Shown: positions 34,432 through 45,829, counted from the stretch's first letter. The stretch is DNA of 64,000 bases from Thereva unica (GCA_949987705.1 OX465281.1:196651112-196715111), one strand, 5' to 3'. Program-made: numbers and translations. Notes: generated by a model not told the origin, from the letters alone.

Positions 34432-35099
34432 ATTTTGCACGCTTAAATTGATAAAACCGAAACTGTTAAAACCGTATGTCCAATGGTTTGGGTGCTTAGA
34501 ATACCAAAAGGGAGTGGTGAATTAAATGTGTGAGGTGCTGTTGTTTTAAATTGGCACCCACTTCCCCTTTGGTGAGATGTGCTGGACCTTTCCCCTTTTT
34601 AAATTAAAATTTTTTTAACTTGCAACTAATCGACTAATCATTTATGTCAAAACATTACACTGTTGTGAAAATCGCTCCTAATATGTTTTTTGGGTCGCTG
34701 ATTACGAAAATCGGGGTCCCACAGTCTTAAAATATGCATGTCACCTTTAAAAATGCTTAAAAATTCCCTTTTTAAGGGGTTTCGCGAAATATGTAGGTAA
34801 ATTTTTTGCAATATTTATTTTCAAAAGTGGTTGATTAATAACAAAGCAATCCAAATTTTATGGTGAGGGATAATAGTAAAGGGCTGAAACTATCCCTACA
34901 TCGACTGAAAATATAAAGGTTTGTAAAAAATGTTTTTTCAACTTTATGCTTCAAATTCGGTTTTATCAGGTAAAAGTAAATTATTTTCAACCCTTAAGGG
35001 AGTAAAACTACCCCTAGATAAAAGAAGAATTTGGAAAAAGGTTTTTCGCATTTCTTTTTGCTCCCTTTAAAATTAATTGGCTCCCTAAAAGATTGTATG
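34432..35099. other. No recognisable feature
   Basis: AT-rich sequence between the solo LTR and the copia element. No coding or repeat structure is supported. Confidence 0.45.
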
Positions 35100-35104
35100 G
35101 GACG

Positions 35105-35313
35105 TATTGAAATATTTACAAGCTTCAGTTCATATACGTTGGTAGCACTGACGCACGAATGTATCATATATACATATATTTTTGTCTAACCCTGTAACTT
35201 CCGTTTGATCTGTCAAGAAGATTCGCACCAAAGAAGTTGCTTTGTGCACTCATCTGTATTCTTTTATAATTATTAATAAAGTGCGTGTATTAATAATCGT
35301 GTTTAATTCAAAA
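35105..35313 (+). repeat. Left LTR of the copia element
   Basis: 209 bp, starting TATTGAAATATTTACAAGC and ending TTAATTCAAAA. It carries AATAAA near 35276. The ends are not the usual TG...CA. Confidence 0.85.
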
Positions 35314-35327
35314 GGTAATGGGCCCAG
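35314..35327 (+). other. Primer-binding site, copia type
   Basis: GGTAATGGGCCCAG follows the LTR. Drosophila copia has a very similar site and is known to prime from an internal fragment of initiator tRNA-Met. Confidence 0.65.
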
Positions 35328-35583
35328 AATACGTTGAGCAACGCTGGGAAAGGACAAAAACCATCTGATTAAACTAATTAATACAGATTCGGACAAAAAA
35401 AGAACTTTTAACCTAAAAAAAAAGGTGTTCCTGTGTGGAAGCTGTGTGCTGAAAGTTTTTTTTACATATATTCTTTTCGAGATCATCGAAGGCTTGATTC
35501 ATTTTATTTTATATTGTGTTTTTCATTGCTTTGTGTGCAGCGCGAATTTATTTTTACTATAATCTCAAATTTAGGAGAACAAA

Positions 35584-36816
35584 ATGGCAGAACAATTGGA
35601 CCTGAGACAATTGAATAAATTCGATGGAAACAATTACAATCAATGGCGATTTCAAATTGATTGTGCGCTTCGAGCAAAAGGCATCTACGATATTGCTCAT
35701 GGAACCGAGGATAAACCAGAAGAGGATCTACCAAAGAAGATTTGGATAAAAAATGACGCCGCCGCAATGTACATTTTGACTAGTGCATTGGATTATTCTC
35801 AGATTTCCCTGATTGAGAACTGCGTATCATCTCATGAAATTATCAACAAGCTAGATTCGATATATTTACTTAAATTCGAAACAAGTATAATGATTGGACA
35901 TGAAAGATTTCACCAATATCACATGAAAGAAAACGAAAGTACGGCACAACATGTTGCTAATGTTGAAAACTTAGCAAAAAAATTAAAAGATATTGGCGAA
36001 AATGTAAGTGATGCCGCCATCATGACAAAAATTATTAGCACATTGCCATCAAAATACAGAAACTTCCGTCAAGCCTGGCTATCCGTAGCTACAGCAGATC
36101 AAACCCTCAAAAATCTGACAGTACGGTTGATAGACGAGGAAAATAATTTATCGATGTCAGAACAATTTGAAACTGCGTTCTCCATATCAAAAAAGGCAAA
36201 TAAAAACAAATATATACCGAGAGTTCAGAAGTCTTCAAGTACAAGGGAAAACTTTAAACCTGTCAACAGAAACTTAAATAAACCTAACAAGTACCATGTC
36301 ATATGTTATTATTGTCGTCAAAAAGGCCACATAGCTCGAGATTGCGAAAAAGCCAAAAGAAAAAGTGAATCAACAAAAGATGAGTTTTCCGCTTTCCACA
36401 CATCTAATGAAATGGACGTGCTCGACACCGAAGGTGTATGGATCTTGGACAGTGGAGCATCTGCTCACATAACGTTTCGGGCTGACTACTTTTCAACTAT
36501 TTCCGAAGTTGATCCGAATACAACTGTGCTTCTTGGAAATAATATGTCACTTCCAGTCAAAGGAAAAGGATCAATTAAGATACAAAAATTGATCAAAGAT
36601 AAGTGGTACGAATCTATAATTACTAATGTTCTCTATGTTCCAGATTTAAAAAGAAATTTACTTTCTGAAGGAGTTATGACCAAGAAAGGCTGGTCAATTA
36701 CTAAAAATGAAAGACAAGCAATTATTTACAATAACAATAAGTTGATTGCGATTGAAACAATTTATATCGCATGCTATTTAAGACCACTGTCATTCACCAA
36801 GCAAATAATATTGTAA
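35584..36816 (+). pseudogene. copia gag and protease
   Basis: The frame opens at ATG 35584 with the copia-type Gag N-terminus (KFDGNNYNQWRFQI). It continues through the UBN2-like capsid region and reaches a CCHC knuckle, CYYCRQKGHIARDC, near residue 240. The protease motif WILDSGASAHIT follows near residue 285. The copia reading frame is lost near 36770, where the downstream part continues in another frame. Confidence 0.85.
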
Positions 36817-37821
36817 AGGACACCTTAAAAGCCTGGCATGAAAGACTTGGACATGTAAATTCTGAGCGCATTCGTGATATGATAAAAAAGGGTGTAGTAA
36901 ATAACATAGCAATAACATCTGAAGAGAATTTCCTCTGTGAGCCATGTATATTTGGTAAACAACATCGTTTTCCACATCCTCCAAAACAAGTGAGACAAGA
37001 AGAAATTGGTGAACGTATTTTTTCTAATGTTTGCGGACCCATGTCAACAGAGTCAATTGGCGGGGCCAAATATTTCGTTTTGTTTAAAGATAGTTCATCC
37101 GCTTATTTAACAATTTACGCTATGAGGCACAAATCTGATGTTTTGAGTCGCTTCAAAGAATATTCAAAAATGATGGACAATCAATTTAGTCACAAAATTA
37201 AGGTTTTACATTGTGATAACGGAAAGGAGTACATTAATAAAGATTTTTTGAATCTTTTAAAAGCCAAAGGCATTACACTTGAAACCACAGCACCATATAC
37301 TCCTCAACAAAATGGACGCATAGAACGAGAAATGCGTACAGTTGTCGAGAGTGCCAGAACCATGATGAACGCCATGGATGTTCAAAAACCTCTATGGGGT
37401 GAAGCCGTTAATGCAGCTGTATATATACTAAATAGAACTCCGACAAGCTCCAGAAAGGATACAACACCTTTCGAGATGTTTACACGAAGAAAACCAAACT
37501 TAAATCACGTCAAGAAGTTTGGATGTACAGCATACATGCATGTCCCAGAAGGCCAAAGGACCAAACTTGACCAGAAGTCACGAAAATTAATGTTTGTAGG
37601 ATATGACAATAACTCGGACAATTACCGATTATTTGATCCCATCACAAAAAGAATTACAGTATCTAGAAATGTAATTTTCGACGAAAACATACCCTTTCAT
37701 GATAAAAGAGCTCTAGATCCGTTACAATTCATTGAAGAGATTGACAGCTCAATCAATAAGAATATAAATGCAGATATTCCTGATATTCAACCTGAAGACG
37801 ATGCTGATGAAAATAATTACC
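36771..37821 (+). pseudogene. copia integrase
   Basis: This part reads the HHCC zinc finger (WHERLGHVNS...CEPCIFGKQH) and the DDE integrase core with D (VLHCDNGKEYIN) and E (QQNGRIERE) motifs. A GKEY/copia-type C-terminal region follows (NHVKKFGCTAYMHVP). The natural frame ends at 37821 where a MITE is inserted; the apparent extension to 37925 is element sequence. One aspartate of the triad is not obvious: the FSNVCGPM segment has lost the usual D. Confidence 0.8.
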
Positions 37822-38261
37822 ACGTTTATAAGCGGAGTTTCACTCCCGGATCTTCAATCCAACGTAAAACTCCCGATACGTTTATAAGCAATGGGAGTAA
37901 AAATCCAAAATACTTTCTGGCTTGAGATGACAGCTGCAAGGTCAAATTCAAAATCATAGCCAAGACAAATGTAAACCCAATGTTTAATATTATGTATTTA
38001 AAAAAATCTATAAATAAAGAAAAAACTAATGTAACAAAATAAAACACCCAGCTTCTTCTTTACTAAGTTTTTCCCCCTTCGGAAAAAAATCTCACTCCCA
38101 GTCAGCGTTTATAAGCACAACATAAACCGGGATCGAAGTTTCACTCCAGCTTTTTGTTCGGGAGCGAAAATCCAAGTTCTGGATTTTCACTCCCGGTTTA
38201 TAAGCGGTGTTTCACTCCAGATCGAAACTTCCATCCGGAGGGAAATTCCGCTTATAAACGT
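37822..38261. mobile_element. 440-bp MITE, ACGTTTATAAGCGG family, inside copia
   Basis: ACGTTTATAAGCGGAGTTTC at the left and its near complement ending TTATAAACGT at 38261 are the TIRs. The motif TTTATAAGC followed by TTTCACTCC recurs internally near 37880, 38107 and 38200 in varied orientation. No target duplication is evident. It separates integrase from RT coding. Confidence 0.7.
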
Positions 38262-38880
38262 AGTAAATCAGGCAACATACCAGAATATCGATTCCCAAAC
38301 TGTTAGTCAGAATGAAAACGAAACTCATTCTTATGATCTTCGAGCCAGAGCCGACATTCGTCTTCCTTCAAGATACGCAGCATTTCTTACTGAAATCAAT
38401 GAACCACAATCTTACGCGGAAGCAATGAAATCCAAAGAGTCAAATGATTGGATAAAAGCTATCAAAGAGAAACTTGATGCACTGGAAAGAAACAATACCT
38501 GGAAACTTGCGCCAAAAACGGATAACATTAAGACTATTGAATCCAGATGGGTCTTCAAAGTGAAAAATTCTTCAGTTACAAACAAAGTTCGTTTCAAAGC
38601 CAGACTATGTGCTAAAGGTTTTTCTCAAACAAAAGGCATAGATTATGAAGAAATTTTCTCTCCAACGACGAGGTACGACTCAATTAGAATACTCTTGAGT
38701 TTAGCAGTAAATAGAAATTGTAAAATCATTCAGTTCGATGTTAAGACAGCATTTCTGCATGGAGATCTTGAAGAAACCATATACATGATTCCACCGGAAG
38801 GAGCAAATATAAGTGAAGAATTCGTTTGCCAACTGCAGAGATCTTTATACGGTTTAACAAGCCTCGCGATGCTGGAATAA
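38262..38880 (+). pseudogene. copia reverse transcriptase, 5' part
   Basis: After the MITE, the frame contains ESRWVFKVKNS, KGIDYEEIFSPTTRYDSIR, IIQFDVKTAFLHGDL and VCQLQRSLYGL, the standard copia RT segments. It shifts at about 38860 and ends in a stop at 38878. Confidence 0.85.
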
Positions 38881-39942
38881 AAAATTCAGTCAGTTCATGA
38901 TAAACCAAGGTTTTCAACAAGGGCATGCCGATAAATGCGTTTATGTGAAGAGTACACCTGACTCATATATTGTACTCATATTGTACGTGGATGATGGTCT
39001 CATTATGTCTACAAACCAATCCAATATAGACAATCTTGTAAATAAATTAAGGAACAAATTTGAACTAACTACATTCAAGCCAGAACATTTTATTGGGATG
39101 GAAATCATACATGATGAGGTAAATGGTCGAATATTTATACATCAGGCCAATTATATAAAAAGGATAATCGAGAAGTTTAAACTTCAAGATGCGGCTACTA
39201 TCAGTACCCCAGCTGATCCACAAGCGAGACTCACAAGACCAGACGATTCGGCAACATGTGAAGATGTTTTTCCTTATAGAGAAGCGGTCGGGTCACTTAT
39301 GTTTATAGCACTTGTCACACAACCTGATATAATGTATGCCACCAATCAAGTAAGCAGATACACGTCGAATCACGATTTGGGACACTGGAATGCCGTAAAA
39401 CGAATAATAAAGTATTTGAAAGGTACTATAGATTTTGGAATTGAATACAAAAGAGGGCCAGCAACTCCTCTTCTAGCATACTCCGACTCCCACTACGGAA
39501 ATGACCTGGACACACGCCGTTCTACATCTGGATACGTTTGCATGATGTCACATGGAGCAGTGACCTGGTCGAGCCAACTACAAAAAACAGTTTCTCTGTC
39601 CAGTACCGAGGCAGAATATGTTGCTGCTTCAGAATCAACAAGGGAAGTGTCATGGATTCGCCAACTCCTAATGGATGTTAAGTAAGAAATTCAAGAACCC
39701 ACGAGGATCATGACATGATAGATAACCAGGCAGCGCTTTGTCTTGTGAAGAATCCAGTCTATCACAAAAGGACCAAGCACGTAGATATCAAATACCACTA
39801 CATTCGTGAAAAATTAAACGATGGAACAATAGATGTCGTCTACATACCATCTAAAAATCAACTTGCTGACTTACTGACGAAGCCAATTCTCCGAGATCAA
39901 TTTAATAAGTTAGTTTCTAACTTAGGTATTAAGAAGTACTAA
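38881..39942 (+). pseudogene. copia RT 3' part and RNase H
   Basis: Bases 38897-39685 contain the catalytic LYVDDGLI, then VGSLMFIALVTQPDIMYATN, and RNase H motifs (LAYSDSHYGND, SLSSTEAEYVA). A stop at about 39683 and a shift near 39712 separate the last RNase H segment (39715-39942), which holds DNQAALCLVKNP and TKHVDIKYHYIRE. The element cannot make one continuous product. Confidence 0.85.
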
Positions 39943-40095
39943 ATGCAATTTGTATCCTAAATTGAATTAATTATTTTGAGTTGAATTACGCCGAACATGA
40001 TAACGTTAAATTCTTTGATTAATTTGAAAATTTTAATTTTTGTATTCTTTTTGTTAAATGAATTACCATGTATTGAAGCTTTTAAATGGTAGGAG

Positions 40096-40297
40096 TATTG
40101 AAATATTTACAAGCTTCAGTTCATATACGTTGGTAGCACTGACGCACGAATGTATCATTATATTTTTGTCTAACCCTGTAACTTCCGTTTGATCTGTCAA
40201 GAAGATTCGCACCAAAGAAGTTGCTTTGTGCACTCATCTGTATTCTTTTATAATTATTAATAAAGTGCGTGTATTAATAATCGTGTTTAATTCAAAA
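40096..40297 (+). repeat. Right LTR of the copia element
   Basis: 202 bp, identical to the left LTR except for a 7-bp difference in the CATATATACATATA stretch. It is preceded by the purine-rich GGTAGGAG. Confidence 0.85.
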
Positions 40298-40302
40298 GGA
40301 CG

Positions 40303-40829
40303 AAAAACAGGCAATTGGCTATAATAGCATACTCAAGTAGACTGACTCATCATTAGACAGTAAAACAATACTCCCGTTTGGAATGGTCTATGCCGATGCG
40401 GATACAATTTTAAAATATATTCATGCCTGTAGCGGTAGCGGAGCATGCATACTTCCAGCAGACGAATGCTTAGATTTTCGTGTCTGTGACGGTAGTATGC
40501 ATGCCTGTAGCGGGAGCGTGCATACCCGTGTGGCATGTGCGCTTGTTCGCTATACATACTAGGTGTACCGCGTGTATGCTTTTAAGAAAATTAGCCAATA
40601 AAATTATTTTTACTCGAGTTTAAATAAACCAGCATTATCAATACTTTCGCTAAATTAATAAAATATGTATGCGAACGTACAAGAATTAGATGACTAAGTT
40701 GTAAAAAAAAATGAAGGTAGTTCTTTATCAGAAACTTTAATGAAAAATGAAGAATATGATGAGATCTTCGCTAAAGTTTTAACACTTCATCCAGACATAC
40801 CAAAAACGCTATGTCACGATAAATCACCA
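40303..40829. repeat. Spacer with a duplicated GC-rich motif
   Basis: ATGCCTGTAGCGG.AGCG...GCATAC occurs at 40424-40452 and 40501-40525. The rest of the segment shows nothing. The 74-codon minus-strand frame over it is a by-product of the repeats. Confidence 0.35.
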
Positions 40830-41036
40830 TGAAATGTGCAGATCTTCTTCTTTAACGGCTCTACAACCGTGTCCGGTCGTGGCCTCACCTAACTGTTCTC
40901 TCCATCGGTCCCCATTCGGAGCCGATATCATCCAGTTTGGCACCCCTAAGCTCTGAGCGTCCTGGGCCACGCCATCCTTCCAGCGGAAAGGGTCTTCTTC
41001 GCTGTGGCATCCCATAGGTCTTACCGCAGATAACAA
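40830..41036 (-). pseudogene. C-terminal end of an RTE-like retrotransposon ORF
   Basis: The minus-strand frame reads DPFRWKDGVAQDAQSLGV, NWMISAPNGDRWREQLGEA. This is the conserved tail that follows the RT domain in RTE-type elements, where a GRPxxRW...D.RD.W motif is usual. Only the last ~65 residues remain. Confidence 0.6.
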
Positions 41037-41129
41037 ATTTTATAGTGGTTATTTATGCATTGCCGCATAAAATTTTACCTGAAATAATGGAATTTATACA
41101 TGAACACCTCCATTTCCGAAGGCTCAAAT

Positions 41130-41250
41130 TTACTAGGTCCGAACTTTGTGGATGAAGGGGAAAGTGGGGATGATAAGAGGTACCACCCCACTTCTATTTT
41201 CATCCACAAAGTGCCCGAGGAACGTTTCTGGGTGCGAAACGCCTAAACAG
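41130..41250. repeat. Diverged palindromic MITE, TGTTTAGACGG family
   Basis: CTTTGTGGATGAA (41144) and TTCATCCACAAAG (41199) form a hairpin, and the right side ends ACGCCTAAACAG. Layout and internal sequence (AAAGTGGGG, CACCCCACTTC) resemble the 156-bp element at 10638-10793. Confidence 0.45.
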
Positions 41251-41254
41251 ACAA

Positions 41255-41926
41255 AAGTACCGCGACATATGGAACTTCACTTGATGCAGTTTTTACGCGA
41301 TTTTTAAACCATTCTCAATCAAAAATATTTCAGTTATTATAAAACCTTTTCTTCGTTTTTAGGTTTTAATGTAAATAGGAATTCATAAATATTGATATTT
41401 TCAAATAGTATTTGTATCAAGTCCGTCAGTAGACTCGTCACTATCCTTCCTACATCTGTGGTTGCCCTGACTTTTCTCAAAGCGTACTTATACGAAAGAC
41501 TTTCCACTATGCTGCAATAGATAATATTACTAGCTGTTGGGCACAAAAGTTTTACTTCTAAGGTGTAGTCTTAAGCACACTCATATTTTTTTCTTTGTCT
41601 TCACAGCACAACTTTGGAGCTCTCTGCCTAAATTATATTAAATTAAATTTGAATCATCTTACCCCGCGGGATCATAATGCATTTCCAAGTTCCCCGCGAT
41701 ACCATTTGGGTTGGCCAGCCCTGGTATAGATGATGAGTTGAACTCAGGTTGAGCCCGAATTCAGCTACATGTAGATGCGAGTCGAGTTGAGTTAGGTTCG
41801 ACCGAACTTACTCAGCTCTGCTACCTGGGTTGTGTTGAAATTATGCATATACACTCGAATTCAGTAATTAAATTTAGTTGAGAGCAGCATCTCTGTGTGT
41901 TGGGGTTCACCCAAGCACTCATCCAT
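41255..41926. other. No recognisable feature
   Basis: Includes a small GAGTTGAACTCAGGTTGAG-type micro-repeat near 41735-41800. No gene is seen. Confidence 0.4.
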
Positions 41927-41934
41927 GGAGGCTA

Positions 41935-42353
41935 TACAAGGAGATATAACTCTTATGGGGAAAATAACCGGAAATTGATGCGTAGCAGAAACTAAACTTC
42001 TAGTTCATTTTTGGCCACAGATGTCGCCTAAAGCTGACGTGCCCCACATGAAGTTAGCTGAATTTTACCCATTTCGACGATTTCTTCAAAATTATCAGCC
42101 GAAATGCGCAAAAAATCATTGGGAATTAATAAAAATTCATTGGAAAATCCATAAATTGGTTAAATACGAAAAATCAGAAGCTGATTTTTCAAGTTAGTCG
42201 TAAACATAAAATATTTTAATAGTTAACGAACTTGGCCATGAACCGGATGAATATAATCCGCCATGTTTTTTGGGGTACATGTGACTGTGGCGCCCTCATT
42301 AATCAAACGAAAAGTGACAACACGGAGTTATATCTCCTTGTATAGTCTCCCTG
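41935..42353. mobile_element. TIR element, CATGGAG family, CACTCATC duplication
   Basis: Second copy of the 11795-12225 family, about 90% similar. Ends are CATGGAGGCTATACAAGGAG and ...TTGTATAGTCTCCCTG, with the perfect 8-bp duplication CACTCATC (41927-41934, 42354-42361). It differs by small internal indels. Confidence 0.75.
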
Positions 42354-42361
42354 CACTCATC

Positions 42362-42916
42362 GACAACAAACCACGTAGACAGGCAAGAAAAAATGGCAGT
42401 GTGGCCCCTGTGCTGAATGTCGAGTCCTATGACAGTCGCCGCATGTATATGACTTTTTCATCTCGTTTTTTAGTTGGTGTGCCAGCTGAGAGTCGGGTGG
42501 CATGACAAGTCGTTTGAGTTGAAGAAATTGTCGTTTCAGTAAAATTACGACTGTCAGCACAGGGGTCAGAGAGTGTATATGCTAAGTTTTTGTGTTTCAT
42601 GAGGAATAAACATTTTTAGTTTGAAGAATAAACATTTTTGGGTTAGTGTTTTGCGAAAATTTTAATATTTTATAAACAATTTGAGATTAAAGATGTTAAA
42701 TTCTGCTGAGTTGTGGTTTAATAGTTCGGAAGATGAAGATAGCAAGGGTGAAGAATTAAAAATTTTATGTTATTATTTCTTCCCAAATATTTGTGTAATT
42801 TGTCAGCATAACTCTGCCCTTTAGCAACACTCCAAAATAACAAATATGTATTTTCTTTCAAATTTTCTTACTTTGTCACTAACGCAAACAGCACGACCAA
42901 AAGTGACAACAAAACT
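42362..42916. other. Unresolved repeat-like sequence
   Basis: GGCCCCTGTGCTGAATGTCG at 42402 has an inverted partner at 42553 (GTCAGCACAGGGGTC) and another at 44033 (TTTCAGCACAGGGGCC). These may be the termini of one or two older TIR elements, but I cannot fix boundaries or duplications. Confidence 0.3.
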
Positions 42917-43014
42917 TGTTCGAGTCTCAACCCACTACAGCAGAGGGAAGCCGTTATCATCAAAATGTTCGAGCCTCAACCCAATACAGCAGAGGGAAGC
43001 CGTTATCATCAAAA
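42917..43014. repeat. Two tandem copies of a 49-bp unit
   Basis: The unit beginning TGTTCGAGYCTCAACCC and ending GCCGTTATCATCAAAA is repeated once with two or three changes. Confidence 0.75.
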
Positions 43015-43251
43015 GAGAAAAAATATCCCTAGTGTGATGGACCGACACAAAATATTCCGAAGTCGAAGCGGATACATCAAAATAAATTACCTTTTTTCTC
43101 ATTTTGCTTTATATAGATAATATTGGGTTTTTATTTGTTCTAATTACCTGTAAAGTTTATATTAATTTGAAATCACTCAAGTTGAATAATTGTTTAAAGC
43201 TGATTGTTGGAATTAAACCAATCATACGAATCCAAAGTGTTTTTTTTAAAG

Positions 43252-43337
43252 AAAGAATTAAAGGAGCATCCCAGGTGTAAAACATAGGTGTTTTTGAGGA
43301 AAGAATTAAAGGAGCATCCCAGGTGTAAAACATATGT
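43252..43337. repeat. Two tandem copies of a 48-bp unit
   Basis: AAAGAATTAAAGGAGCATCC followed by CAGGTGTAAAACATA starts at 43252 and again at 43300. Confidence 0.75.
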
Positions 43338-43466
43338 ATTCATCGGTCATAGTTGCGATTCCAAATATCCCGGCCCTCAACAAAACTGCAATAAAAACGA
43401 CTGTCAGCGCACCAAATAAGCTGTCGTTTATGTCAGCAGATTTTACACGACAAGAATTGACTATCA

Positions 43467-43986
43467 GGAGCGCGTTCAAAAACCTTACTATGGTTAACCA
43501 TGGTTAACTATGGTAAACTTTTGTCGTTCAAAAACTCCGTGGTTAACTACAAGATAACCACGAGCCACTGACATATAGTATATACTATATGTCAGTGCCA
43601 CGAGCATAACTTTTTGGCGTTCAAAAACTCCCGTGGTTAACCATGGTGTAGTTAAATTTTAACCATGCTCGGGAGTATGGTTAGCGATAGTTAAGAAGAA
43701 GAAGAATACAAACAATTTTTTGACATTTGTTTTAATGTAAATAATGAACAAATCGAAGTGGGATTTGTGAGATTATTTTAAATAAATAATTATTGGAAAT
43801 AATTGAGGCAAATAGCCGACACTATTTTATGGAAATTTTTTTTAAATTTTCTTTACCATGTAGTTAACCACGGTGCGTTCAAAAACCTCCATGGTTAAAC
43901 ATAAACTTTCGTGGTTAAGTGAAGTGATGTAGCATAACCACAGTTTACCTCGTGGTTTACTATAGTAAGGTTTTTGAACGCGCTCC
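43467..43986. mobile_element. MITE, GGAGCGCGTTCAAAAACC family, copy 2
   Basis: Almost identical to 29151-29631 over its full length. The extra 40 bp is a 32-bp palindromic element plus its 8-bp target duplication (43566-43605). No duplication flanks the MITE itself. Confidence 0.8.
43566..43597. mobile_element. 32-bp minimal TIR element with CCACGAGC duplication
   Basis: A perfect 32-bp palindrome made only of two CACTGACATATAG ends facing each other. It is flanked by CCACGAGC at 43558-43565 and 43598-43605. The sister MITE at 29151-29631 lacks the insert and has CCACGAGC once, so the insertion is exactly defined. Confidence 0.8.
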
Positions 43987-44771
43987 AGCTCACCACTGTA
44001 TTAGCGTCACTTCTTATGACAGCGAATGCAACTTTCAGCACAGGGGCCAAAGACAGAAAATACTAATTTCACCAATAAGCAAAATTTAGCCATATTATGA
44101 AACAAAAACTATTTTAAACAATCGTTATATGTATTCTTAATTGTAAGGAAATTTTAGGATGAGTGGATAGGTACGTAAACTTTGCATGCCTTTTTTGCAA
44201 AATGAAAAATAATCTTCATTATGTTCGCGCTTTCAATGCTAAGTATTACTAAATAAAATAGCCAGTCTTGTATCATGGTAGTACTGAAACGATTTTTAAT
44301 ATTTTTTTAGCTTTGAAAGATACCTTTCCGTTGAGCAATTGAACTTATATACATGAACTAAGTACATTTCTGTAGTTGGAAAAGTGCACTGAAGGTTGGT
44401 TTTAATCAATAATTTGTAAAAACAATTCTTTGGTTAATTTTTTAATTGTGTTTTTTCACAATTTCAACGAATTATTGCAATTCTGAGCCAAAATACTGTT
44501 CTAGACCGGTTGCATATGCGGCTCATAAATTTCCTCTTTGGTTTGTTCATCCGACAAATTCAACAATTCGCCTAGAAATCCAAACTGATTAATAATAATT
44601 TAATATGCTTCTAACCTGGTTGACAGGCACGCAGTTAAACCGGCAGAAAGCATTTTACCCGAAATCTTCAGCTGCTTTCCGTAGTCAGTTTGGTTTTGTA
44701 AATAAAACAGTCCAAAAAGTGAACACTATTCTGCAAACATTTATTTTCTTCATCATGCATCATGACTCATG
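43987..44771. other. No recognisable feature
   Basis: AT-rich, without a supported gene or clear repeat apart from the inverted motif near 44033 noted above. Confidence 0.4.
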
Positions 44772-44779
44772 AGTGACAC

Positions 44780-45228
44780 CACTGACATATAGTAATGGAC
44801 TGCTAAATGAGCAAAATCCCATACAACAAAATGGCACCAAAAACTATTCCTGACTCGCTCCCACGTTAAATCCCAATGAACTGTAATCGTCAGCGCATGT
44901 CAGCGATATAAACATAATTAGAAAATAATAGACAGGTATAGTTTTCGTTCTTCTGTCTCACTCTTGAGCTATTTTGAAAACTTCATTAAACAGGGGAAAT
45001 AACCGTCACGATTTTGGAATAAATGCATTTATTTAATGAAAAAACTGCGAATAAATAAAAATGAGTGATGAAAATTTATTTCCGTTAATTATAACAAACA
45101 TCTTATCACTTATTTTCTCCTAAATTCGCAGAAAATTTTTTTGTTTGCATAAAAAAGGTTTTCTATTTCTGGAGAAAAATGGTGCCATTCAGCATCGTCA
45201 ATCAGCAGTCCATTACTATATGTCAGTG
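44780..45228. mobile_element. MITE, CACTGACATATAG family, type A, AGTGACAC duplication
   Basis: 449 bp with TIRs CACTGACATATAGTAATGG... The 8-bp duplication AGTGACAC is perfect (44772-44779, 45229-45236). Other full or nested copies are at 50609-57136 and 56028-57070. There is no coding capacity. An 8-bp duplication fits hAT or P-type transposases. Confidence 0.85.
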
Positions 45229-45274
45229 AGTGACACTATCCAAAGAAAGAGTAGAACGCGATGAAACTGTCAAG

Positions 45275-45821
45275 CACTGACATATAGAATGGACTGCTTA
45301 TGAGAAATTTTTCATGGCACCAATTTGTTCCATAGGCTACAAACCTTTTTTCACTCCATGTAAACACCGGAATCACTTTTTAAATTTACATTTTTTTAAA
45401 TACGTACTTAAAACATTAAAACAACACAAATATTTTGTTTAAAAAAATTAATAAACACTATTTTCACTTTTTCACCTTTTAAAATGCCTTTGTTTCATTA
45501 ATTTGCAAATTTTATGTGTATCTGATTTAAGTTCTTAACGCCTGTTTTAGCAACTGACATTCTGTATGTCAAAATCCGGGGGCTTATGGGGAAAAGAACA
45601 AAAGATATAAACATCACTATACCCGTCTATTTTTTTCTAATTGATTTAACGCAAAAGATGTAAACATCACTATACCCGTCTATTTTTTTCTAATTGATTT
45701 TATTTCTGAGTGCTTCTGTCAGTTTGGGGGCTTATGGATGAGCGAGCGACTATACCTTTTTGGTGCCATCGGTTTGTATGGGAATAATTGCTGATGAGCA
45801 GTCCATTATTATATGTCAGTG
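45275..45821. mobile_element. MITE, CACTGACATATAG family, type B, CTGTCAAG duplication
   Basis: 547 bp. It shares the terminal 16-25 bp with type A but has a different interior, including a ~50-bp tandem duplication (CATCACTATACCCGTCTATT near 45613 and 45670). The duplication CTGTCAAG is perfect (45267-45274, 45822-45829). A partial second copy is at 57137-57538. Confidence 0.85.
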
Positions 45822-45829
45822 CTGTCAAG

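Larger units (their letters stand above)
35105..40297 (+). mobile_element. copia-type LTR retrotransposon, defective
   Basis: LTRs at 35105-35313 and 40096-40297 differ only by a 7-bp indel. The duplication is GGACG (35100-35104, 40298-40302). The order gag-protease-integrase-RT-RNase H is the copia order. The coding region has several shifts and a 440-bp MITE insertion, although the LTRs look very young. Confidence 0.92.

Noticed and set aside
42917..43337. Satellite DNA
   Set aside because: Only two copies of each of two unrelated units; simple tandem duplications explain them.
42402..44053. One TIR element bounded by GGCCCCTGTGCTGA ends
   Set aside because: Three such ends occur, no target duplication can be matched, and the interval contains independent MITEs; boundaries cannot be fixed.
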